From assembly GCF_004798865.1 (NCBI RefSeq), contig NW_025335568.1, forward strand, positions 55,633,423 to 55,697,422: a DNA stretch of 64,000 bases. Reading direction: 5' to 3'. The position numbers and the translations under genes are program-made. Origin of the DNA: Varanus komodoensis. Lineage: Eukaryota > Chordata > Lepidosauria > Squamata > Varanidae. Below, one piece after another: positions 1 through 10,900 of this stretch. A model generated the notes under the pieces. That model did not search any database and was not told where the DNA came from. It was given only the letters and a program-made list of their open reading frames with translations. The stretch's first letter is position 1. Each line of letters starts with the position of its first letter.

Positions 1-1376
1 AATAAATTACCATTAAATATAACAATACAAAAAATACATTGATTTACAAATACAAAATTAAAATTATCAGTATAAAATAAAAATATAGGAGGAGAAAGAG
101 AAGGAAGAAGAAGTTGCCCAGGCCAGATCATATGTTTTAACAATTGAAATGATGTTTAAATAAAAAGGTCTTTAGCTGGCGCCGAAAAACCAGTAACGAC
201 GGTGCCAGGCGGACCTCTTTGGGGAGTGAATTCCATAGGTTGGGTGCCACCGCAGAGAAAGCCCTCCTCCGGGTACTTACTCTCCTAATTTCTTTCATGG
301 AGGGTTCCCGGAGAAGGGACTCTCCCGCAGATCTCAAAGGGCGGTCGGGCATATACGGACGTAAGCGCTCGTGCAGGTAGCCAGGACCCAAGCCGTTTAG
401 GGCTTTGTAGGTCATAATCAACACCTTGAATTGGGCCCGGGCTTCAATGGGAAGCCAGTGAAGCTGATGGAGGACTGGAGTCATGTGAGCATAACGCCCC
501 GTCCCCGTCAGCAACCTGGCAGCTCTATTTTGCACCAATTGAAGTGTTCGGACTGTCTTCAGGGGAAGCCCCACGTAAAGCGCGTTACAGAAGTCTAGGC
601 GGGAAGTCACCAGCGCGTGTGTCACCGTCGCCAGGCAGTCGTATTCCAGGTAGGGGCGCAGCTGATTAATCAGCCGAAGCTGAAGGAAGGCGTTCCTCGC
701 TACCGCTGTCACCTGAGCTTCCAAAGAAAGCTCCGGGTCGAGGAGTACACCTAAGCTGCGGACCTTATCCCTAAGAGGGAGTGTTGCACCATTCAGGACC
801 AGGTCAAATCCACCCTCTCCAAAACCCGATCCGCCAACCAACAGGACCTCCGTCTTGTCTGGGTTGAGTTTCAGTTTATTGGCCCTCATCCATTCCCTTA
901 CCTCGGCCAAGCACCGGTTCAGCACAGCCACTGCCTCACCTGGATTAGTGGAGAATGAGAGGTAAAGCTGGGTATCATCAGCGTATTGATGATTCCGCAG
1001 CCCACACCTCCTGATGACCTCTCCCAGCGGTTTCATATAGATGTTAAATAGCAGAGGGGATAGAATGGAGCCCTGTGGTACCCCATGGCATAGCTGCCAT
1101 GACGTAGAGACATGGTCCCCCAGCACTACCTTCTGGAATCGACCGTCGAGATAGGAGCGGAACCACTGCAAAGCAGTGCCTCCAACCCCCAATCCCGCAA
1201 GTCTATCCAGAAGGATACCATGGTCGATGGTATCGAAAGCCGCCGAGAGGTCCAGAAGAACCAACAGGGATGTACTCCCCCTGTCCTTCTCCCTGCACAG
1301 GTCGTCGTACAGGGCGACCAAGGCAGATTCAGTACTGTACCCGGGTCTGAAGCCGGACTGAAAAGGATCCAGATAA
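1..1376 (-). mobile_element. L2-like LINE, 5'-truncated, with long open RT frame
   Basis: The reverse strand encodes one open frame from the truncation point near 1376 to a stop at 137. RT motifs are in order: [55 protein letters not shown] with the catalytic aspartates, [10 protein letters not shown], then [15 protein letters not shown] and LQLVQNRAARLL. This is the L2/CR1/Jockey type. No stop or shift interrupts the retained RT to C-terminus, so it is a young copy. The AT-rich 3' tail runs to the window edge. The endonuclease is missing. It lies upstream of the first SLC3A1 exon seen here, in its intron. Confidence 0.85.
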
Positions 1377-1405
1377 TCACATCCCATGCCATCACATCCC
1401 ATGCC
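1376..1405. repeat. 15-bp exact tandem duplication at L2 5' junction
   Basis: The unit ATCACATCCCATGCC occurs twice back to back, right at the 5' truncation of the L2-like LINE. It is probably filler or slippage from the insertion event. Confidence 0.8.
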
Positions 1406-1810
1406 ATGTACAAGGAGCTTCCAATGCTCATGATGGCCTTTAAAGGCACTGTGGCCAGAAGGTGTGGGTGGATATCCCATTCTGTGGGCAATATACTGGA
1501 TACAAGCCACATTTTTTCTGATTCCATGAAAAGTTTGGTAGCTAGAAAGTTTAGATTTTACTAAATACCAGGTCCTTTTTGCAGGATGTTTTACCATTAT
1601 CACTGTTTAGTGTACAGCAGAGCTCTTGGTGCTTCATGTAGTCTAGATCTGTAATTTTTGCAATAAACCTCTGTGATTGGCAAGCATTAGTATTTCTATT
1701 TGCTATCGTACATCTGTCCTTTTAAAAGAATTGAAAAAAGTCAGTTCCCTTTGAGGAAAAATATGCATCTGTGCAATCTGACATGCTGCTCTCTACATCT
1801 TGACTTGTAG

Positions 1811-1965
1811 GTTTAAAAGTGATAATGGATCTAATTCCTAACCATACCAGTGACAAGCACAAATGGTTTCAGCTTAGTCGCAATCGGACTGGAAAATATA
1901 CAGATTATTACATCTGGCACGACTGTGCACATGTCAATGGAAGCACAACACCACCAAATAATTGG
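1811..1965 (+). CDS. SLC3A1: SLC3A1 exon (human exon 3 equivalent)
   Basis: Acceptor TTGTAG at 1805-1810, donor GTGAGT at 1966; 155 bp, starting inside a Gly codon. It encodes [17 protein letters not shown], then a segment ending PPNNW. The IPNHTSD motif is GH13 conserved region I; its Asn is both a glycosylation sequon (NHT) and a reported calcium ligand in mammalian rBAT. The Cys of HDC pairs, in mammals, with the RNQC Cys of the next exon. Confidence 0.96.
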
Positions 1966-4900
1966 GTGAGTACAGACTTCTGTAAGCATAAAAATGAATA
2001 ACATGTAAGTGTGTTACAAAGGATACAGGATTGTAAGAGAAGTGTTGTGGTGTTGGGGTTGAGTGCAGAATTGGGATTCGGATTCAGAGGTTCTGGGTTC
2101 TAATCCCCACTCACCATGGAGCTCACTGGATGACTTCAGGCCAGTCATAGACTCTCAGCCCAACCAACCTCACAAGGTTGTTGTGAGGATAAGATTGAGA
2201 GGAGAAGGAGAATTATATAAGCTGCCTTGAGTTCCTTGGAAGGAAAAAAGGCAGGATATAAAAATAACAAATGCAATAAAAATAAATAAGTAAATAATAC
2301 GGTGGATATAACTGGTGCTCTATAGATGTAATTGATTACTACTCTCATCATGTTCAAAATGCCTCTATCTTAGGGATGATGGGAGTTTCATTCAAGACTT
2401 ATGGAGTGTACCAGGTGAAGGAAGGCTAAACCAGACATTCTGTTTCAAACACAGGCCTATTGGGTTGGGTAGGACATGCATGGAATTTAGGTTCTGGATG
2501 AAGGATAGGTTCTGTTCTAGGTTTTACAAATTTGCTTTGAGCTTCTGTTTTGCAGAGTGAATGGGAAATTCTACCAGCTATGGAAGAGTTTAAATAAAGC
2601 ATTGAATAGAAAGACATCTGTGGCTCCTGGGTGTCATTGGTTATGACATGCTCCTCTCTTAGTGAGAGGTCAGAAGAATACCACAAGTTGTTAAGTGAGA
2701 GTTAGACTCTGTGATGGCTACACATGGTACACATCCTTGTATTGCTTCTTAATAAATGTAAATGACATCCCTCTTTCTTAATTATAATAAGGAGCTTGTT
2801 ATTGCCAAGGATCTCTGATTATATCTTAGCACCTTGGATTGCCATATTACTTTTGAATGTCCATCACCCTTTAGGTAAGTCTTGCTGAAGGACATTTCCT
2901 CTAATATTGTGTGATCAGTGTCTTTCATAATCAGGGAACATGTATTCATAATATGTATAATGCATGAAACTGAACTATTGTAAAAGCAAATTCAGCTAAA
3001 AGTTATGAAAACAGTAAAGCATGAGTTTCAAAATACACTTTTGCAGGGTTGTACCATGCTCCAGAAATGGTTTGCTTCAAACACAGTTTCACTTGATTGC
3101 AATCCTTTGCATGGTTTAAAAGAAGGCATTGCGACTCCCAGCATTCCCAGTCAGTCAGGATATGCTTTGTGTTAAGCATGCATAGGACTGCACACTAGGA
3201 ATGAAATCCTGTGCATGCCTACTTGGAAGCAAGTCAGAGGGAATGGCTGCTTGGTAAAGGATTTAGGATCAGCCTATTAGTCATTCATAACATTTCAGGC
3301 CTTGTTTGATGTCACTGATTTGCAAGCAAAAGAGAGGTGGACTTCTGTTCCTTGTAAAACATTTAACTCACCAAATATTAATGTCACAATTAATAGTTAT
3401 TGAACTCTTAGACAGGATTGATTTCCATCCCCACCCCCTAATCCGTTTAATCACAATCCTTTACATGGTTGCTTCTTGCTTACTTTCACCCTGTCTTGCA
3501 CAAACCTGTTGGCAGGAAAGGATGCATTTCACATGACCAGATCACTGTGAGAGACCCCTTGTTCAGTGGGCATCCCAGTCTGGGGGCCTCCTCATCACAC
3601 CTTTCTCCTCTCCTTGTCAACTATGACATCAGAATACAACAGGCCGACTCATTGTTAGATCATTCTTTTCTGTTTCTATAACAGAAAGGTGTCAGAAACT
3701 GGTTTCACTAGGAGAACAATTCTCATTTTCCACATTTTAATTTGAGATTGGAACAATTTGAGAAAAGGCCGGGAATGACAGGTTTTGAAAGCACTGACCC
3801 AATGTTGCCATAATATTTCCTTTTGTATGTTCAGCACCATAGCACACATTGTGATTTGACCAATGGTTAACCATAAGCAGTTTTTTTCTTTTCTACAGAA
3901 AAGTAATTCTATGTTTAATGTTCTATCCTGAATTTTGTGGTACACCCATGTGCACCTCTGTTTTACAAAACAAGCTTAAACAGACCAATGGCCAAGCCAG
4001 CTGGGAATTATGGGAGTTGTAGACATTCCTACTGGGCCACTGTTTACTTGGCTGACTTTCTGATAAAGCCGTTTACTCTGAGACAGAAAATGTTTGTTGT
4101 TCTTAAGCAGAGTTCTATCCTCTTTCCCTAACAAGAAGGAATTTCCCAATATGATTTGCTTTCGTATTTAGCATTTACTCAGACATTTTCAGGCCATCTT
4201 CCACTCATTAATGACACTCCTGATGGCAACAACATCACATTAAAATAATCACAAAGTAAAAGAAATCGAGCAGCCATTCAAACAAGAGCAGCGAATCAGC
4301 CCTAAAGCACAGTCCCCCTCTGTCCAGTCCCACAGCATCCAGTGACATGTCAGGAAGGAAAGACCATGCATGTCCTGCTCTCTGTGCACAGATTCTCTCT
4401 GCAGACCCTGGCCTGCTCTGGCTTACTGATCATAGAGAGAAGTGAACCCTTTTGCCTTTCTCTTGTTCTACTGAACACCAGAAACAGGTTGGAGTGAGGG
4501 GCTGAAGAGTGCACAGATGCTGGGAGCAGAACCAGTGAGGTGGTTGTGCACCCCTTTCTATATATGCAGTATACACATGGAGGACAAATGAAACCAGCTC
4601 ACAGGTTGTAGACAGTGCAAGTACGGAGGCCGGTTATGAATTGCCAGAAAGAGGAAATGCGTTGCCCACAAAGAGGGAAAAAGAGGACACAAATCTGCGT
4701 ATGATAATGCAGAGGGGAGTAGGGTGGTGCCTTTATGTCCTTGGGCACCTTGCTTGGCACCCACCAAGCTACCTTCCCCATTCTTTGTCATATTATTTTA
4801 TTTTATTTTATATTTTATTTTATTTTTTGTTAAATAGCAAAGATTCTTACTGGAAATTGGGATCCCTCTAGCTGTAGCCATCTTCTTTTCCCAGGAGTGC

Positions 4901-7900
4901 CTCAGCTCCATATATGGGACTCAGAGAAATTCTTAGGAAATGAAGTTGACAGAGCACTGCAGACTGATGCTTTCATCTTCAGTGCACCAATTTTGTAGTT
5001 GTGTCGGGGACAATTTTTCACACTGCCAAATGTGCCCACAGGCACAGAAAGATTGCTTAGCCCAGTGCTAATGAATATGTATTTATACATTTACCCATAT
5101 AAGTAGTATAGTTTAAATAGAAATAAAATATATCTTACCACAGTGTAGAAGTTGTTGACATCTGTGCCTCCTTATTTTGCTTACCTAGCCAGTGTTGATG
5201 GGCAATTTCAAGGCAAGGCCCAACTCTTCCTTCTGATGTTTCTTCATCTTTCTACCAGACTTGGATTGACAGTCCCTTCAAAATAGGGAACAGTCTTCCC
5301 ACAGGATTGATCTCTGTAAAAGATCTCCCATACATATGGCCACCCTGAAAGAATTTCAGCAGCCTGTTTGCTAGACCAAAACAGTCAGACCCAAGCAACA
5401 ATGAACAGAACAATAACCCCAAACCAAATCTCACAAGTTTGTGGTAAGCAGGAAAGCTCTGGCCTGGCATATAAGAAGAAAAGGCAGTGAAAGATTTCTC
5501 ATCAGAAGGATTTGCCCATTTCCCTACTGGGAACTTTTCCCTACTGGGGACTTCTGATGGCAGTTTAGCCAATCATGCCTCAGCCTCCATTCGCTTTTTT
5601 TTCTGAGGAGCCCCAAATAATGCTTAGAACGCCCCATCTCCCAAAACCCTTTCAAGTATTTCCAAGAAATCTCGCATGCACGAGGCATGATCTGCAATCA
5701 GAGCCATTCCTGTCATTCAGTTTCCACCATCTTTTAGATGGGAGTGAGGAGACTGAGGGAGCACCAGAGATAGGAAGACCTTACTGGCCTCTCCTTATCT
5801 AGAAGTTCCCCCTGAGCAAGCTCTATATTATAATTCCTTGGCAGGGACGATGGGATGTGCATTTAAATCCACTGGCAAGGAAGCTGCACACCCCATGTTC
5901 CGAGACAAATAATTTTGCTCCAGAGCATGTTTGGCAACCATGTTTAGTCAAGAAGTACCTGGTAAGGCCTTGCTTCCTTGCTACCAGTTACCTGGAGCTG
6001 CTCTTGAAGAGACTTCACCTGCAGCCAGGCTGTTGACTAGGGCTGACCACAGAGGGAAAGCAGCTGTCCTGTGTACCACAGCTTCACTAGCTGCTGAGTC
6101 CAAAGTGCTAGGTACGGCCTATCAGGCCCTGTACAGCCTGAGACCAAGCTACTGGAAAGACTCCTGATTCTTAAGAGCTTTGGAGGAGGACTTTCTTTTG
6201 AGACCACCACCTTCAGTGACTTGTTTGGTGGCCAACTGAAAGAGGGTATCGGCACAAAAGAAGCACAATATGGCTGCTAAAAGCCGGACACTGTAAGAAC
6301 AGTTTTAGACTTTAGATAGATTCCTGATCTGATCGGGCAACCAATGGTGCAGGTCTTGCTTCCCACATACACCTCAGAAATTTGTTTGTTAGATTTATGC
6401 TGATGTCCCTGTCCTGAAAGGCCTATCCTTTACACCTTAGACATGCTAATATCTGCCTTTCTTGAAGGTGGATCTCTTTTGTATTGTGTTCATCCCCTTT
6501 TGTTTTATGTGCCTCTAGCAAACTGCCTAGTCATTCCTGCCCCTCCCCCAAAGTGTGCATGTAACTTGTAGGTTATAACAGTTTCTTGTACTCCCATCTT
6601 TGTAGTCCCTCCAGCAGCTGCCTACATGCACATGTATTTTCTTGTATGTCTGAATAAACTGTAAATGTTCATTTGATTGTACACTCCCAGCAGTCTCTCT
6701 TTGGGTGACTTCTTTTCACTCTCCACAAGGGCCTCCTGCGTGTCTGCTCCACAGGTGTAGCTATCTCTCATGGGGGAGGCTTGGCTCCCATCGCTCTGTT
6801 GGCCTTCACCTCGTAGGCAGAGGTGGCTTTATTTGAGCAGCCTTGTGGTGTGTGAATAGGCCCATTTTTCCTTGTTCTTGATGTATTTTCAATTGTTTTT
6901 ACTTGTGTTTTAATCAGTGCTTTTTTTGTAAAAAAAAAAAAAAAGGTGCGGGAACCACACACAGCAATCCCAAGCTGAGCAGTGTCCCAAGCCCAGAACA
7001 GCAGCACCCTCACTATCAGATAGCAGATAGCAGACACAAAAGCAGCCTGCAGGCACTATGTTAATGATGTTTGCTGCTGATCTGCTACGATTCAAAATCA
7101 CTTCGTAAAATCCATTGGGAAAAAAGGTGCCGGAACACTGTTCCGGTACGTTCTATGACAAAAAAAGCCCTGGTTTTAATGCATTTGCTCATTGTTTTAT
7201 CATGCTTTACTAGAGATGGTAAGCCACCTTGAGTGCCATTTTGGTAGAAAGCTGTGGTAAAAATAAAATGAATCTTCCTCTTTTGAAGGAAAGCAAGTGG
7301 GAAATGGATGAATGAGGGTCTGGGAGGAAGGCTGCTTAGTGGCTGAGGTTAAATCCCATTATGAAGCAGACCTGAATTTGGGGGGTTCTAGTTGGGTGAT
7401 GATTCCAGACTGGGGATTTTGTATGTAAAATTCCCTCCACCCCAGTTTTGTAGCTGTTGCTAGTAGGGATAAGCAAATGGCCTAAAAAAAGATACTACAG
7501 CACTGAAAAAAATCCAAAAAAGGACACTAAAATGATTGAGGGGTTGGAGCAGCTCCCCATGAGGAAAGGTTTTAACAGATGAGATTGGTTAGTCTAGAAA
7601 AACAGTGAGTAAGGAGGGACATGGTAGAGGTTTACAAAATTATGTATGGGGTGGAGAAAGTGGAGGGGGAGGCAAACCTGGTTCAACTGAAGCAAGTGTG
7701 TAGTAATGCACATTGGGGCAAAAAAAGAAAAAAAACCACACCAACTTCAAATATAAGCTGATAGAATCTGAGCTGGCAGTGACAGACCAAGAAGGGGATT
7801 TTGGGGTTGTGGTGGACAGCCCAAGGAAACTATTGACCCAGTGTACAGCTGTTGTGAAAATAGCAAATTCTATGGTGGGCATAATTAGGAAAGGAAGTGA

Positions 7901-10900
7901 AAATAAAACTTCCAATATCATACTGCCCTAAGACAAATCTATAGTGTGACCAGACTGAGAATATTGTGCACAATGCTGGTCATCACCCTTAAAAAGGATA
8001 TTATAGAGCTGGAAAAAGTACAGAACAGGGCAACTAAAAGGATCCAGGAGCTGGAACAACTTAGCTATGAAGAAACAGCTGACATGGTTTAGCTTTGAAA
8101 TAAGGCAAAGCCCCTCTCTATGATATTTGAACTTGGGGTCATCCTGTAAAGCTGATTGGTAGGAGATTCAGGACAGATAAAAGGAAGTACTTCACTCAGT
8201 GTTCATTTAAATTATGGAATTCACTTTCATGAGATGCAGTGAAGCTACCAATGTGGACAGCTTTAAAAGAAGATTGAACAGATTCATAGAGGAGAAGGCT
8301 ATCACAGGCTAGTCCTGATGACTATGTGCTACCTCAAGTATCAGTGGCAATATTACTGGGGATTTTTTACAGGAGGAAACTATTGTGTTCATGCACTCAT
8401 ATCCTATTTGTAGGATTCTGCAGGCAGATGATGCACAACACAACATGGGCCTGCAAGTTTGGGAAGCAGTCTTGTGTCAAGAATATTGCTTGTGCCTATC
8501 TTCCCATTGAAATCAATAGGATTTCAGTATGATGAACTGGGGCACTTTGTCCATAAGGAGGAGAGAACAACCATTATTATACATTAGGATAATATGAAAG
8601 CTAAGGAAGCTTTCAGATTAAAGATTAAGTGATCTGATGTGTTTCTTATGCCATCAGGTGAGCATACCTGGGAATTCCAGTTGGCAGTATGATGTTATGA
8701 GAAACCAATGTTATTTTCATCAGTTTGGAAAGGAACAGCCAGATTTAAATTTTCGCAACCCAAATGTTCAGGAAGAGATGCATGTAAGTATCAGTCATTC
8801 CAATCTTTAAGAAATGTAGTTAGCCTTCCCATCAAACAATATTATTTCTTTAAGCTAATTGTTATACTAAGTGACAATCTAGTAAGGAATAATGATAATT
8901 TTAACAATCCTACCAACAACATTGCATTCATTTTCAAATATCTATGCTGCATCTCAGAACATAATTAAGATAAGGATGGAACAAGAAGTCAGGGAAGTCA
9001 AAGGAAAGAATTATATGATTGTTCCATCTTGGTATGGCAGATGAAACTGCATGTTGACTATTCCTCCATGAAAAAGACTACCTGCTCATAGGGAACAGTA
9101 TGCTAAAGTATTCTGAACACCTTTTGTTCCTGATATGCTTATTTTCTATGTACAGGGCACTTTTTGCTCTTGCAACTTAATGTGGTCAAGTCCAGGAAAA
9201 GTTTTACCATGTGACTTGGCTTATGATGTTGTAAACAGGAGCACATTTCTCGTGAGAAGGATTTGTTTTTTAAAGGGGAGGACACCACTCATTTAAAGGA
9301 ATGGTCATAAAGCTGTCATTGGCTGAGCAGAGATACCACAAAGCAATGTAGTGAATGAGACAGCCACTAATGTACAAAAGACCCAATAAGCACTGGGGCT
9401 ATATGGTACAGTTGGTAGGACTCCTAACTTTCAAAATCACAGCATCAACTTATGTGTTTAGACAAAGTTGGGAACTGTATTTACTATAAATGTGGTTGTT
9501 TGGGAAATAAGCAAAGCCATTCTTTTTTTCTTTTTAAAATATATTTAGGCTGTCATCAGGTTTTGGCTTGGCAAAGGCATTGATGGATTCACAGTTAGTA
9601 CTGTTAAATACCTTCTGGAAGCAACACACCTAAGAGATGAACCGGAAGTGAATAAATCCCAAACTCAGGTAACATTTTTGCCTTGTGCTTTTGCAGGGGA
9701 TGTGCACTTAAAACAAATAAGGTTTTCTTGCATTTTCTACCAGTGTAATATAACTTTTTATCAGTACTATAATTGTCAGGCCTCTGGTTAGTGTTTAGGT
9801 TGGGCAGGAGTAGACAGTGTGAACTTACCAGTGCATCAGAGAATAGGTCATGCTTTTGATCTGGAAGATCCAGTAAATGCTTGTGAAATCAGGGTGCATG
9901 GCACCTGGATCAGTGTTGGCTGGGTCATTCAGGGCTAAGTAGTGCCTTTCCACCATGGTTTCAGTTGAATTGCCACAGAAACCTGAAAAACTCAGAGAGC
10001 ATGGCGGGACAGGAAATGCATGTGTGTACTGTAGAAAATAACACCTGTGCAACACTAAGGAGAGAAGACCCATAGCTTGGTGGTGCAGCCCATGTTTTGT
10101 ATGCATAAGGTCTAAGGTTTAATAAGTGACATTTGCAGTTAAATGGATCTAAGGCAGCAGAACCAACCAGAATCTTTCCATGGCAGCTGAATGGTGCTTC
10201 TATCCTTGGGGATGGCAGAAAGTAGATATTCCGATATTTTGGACTTTATCTCCCAGTATTCATGCACACTGGCCATGCTGGTAGCGGTTTCTGGGAGTTC
10301 AAAGCATCTGGAAAATACCCCTTCTGCTCATTATTTATGAACATCTCATTGTTCTTGAAGGGCACAGTCACAGCCTATTCTGAACTGTATCATGACTACA
10401 CCACCACCCAAGTTGGCATGCATGATATAGTACGCAGTTTTCGACACACCATGGATAAGTTCAGCAGTGAGCCTGGAAGATACAGGTAAGAATGCTGCAA
10501 CACTGTCACGTATTTCTTAACTACCAAAGGATGTTAAAAGCCACAACCTACCCTAGGAAACCTACCCTGAAAATATTAGTAGGTGCCCCTTTCCTGACCT
10601 TGTCATTCACTGGAGCAATGCTATAGAGATCAGGCAGGACTGCTTTCTTTGAGGGCCATTTGGAATTGGTCAGGGTGGGGAAACTGTGGCCCTCCATAGG
10701 TTTGAGGATAACCCCCCTCAGTCCCAACTGGATGGGGCTGGTGGGACTTGCAAACCAATAATATCTAGAGAGCCACAGGTTTCTAAACCACATAATAATA
10801 ACAGTGCATCTGTGGATGGAGGAACTCTGTGAAAGATTCTGATCTAGCAGAAGAATGCTACTGGTGGAATGGGGGTGATGGGGGTTATGCAGTCTTTGCT

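Noticed and set aside
1112-1564. A 150-codon + strand frame
   Set aside because: It is the antisense shadow of the L2-like RT frame.
5250-6760. Possible solo LTR or gene fragment with AATAAA near 6653
   Set aside because: No paired terminal repeat, no flanking duplication and no coding homology could be seen; a poly(A)-like hexamer alone is not evidence.
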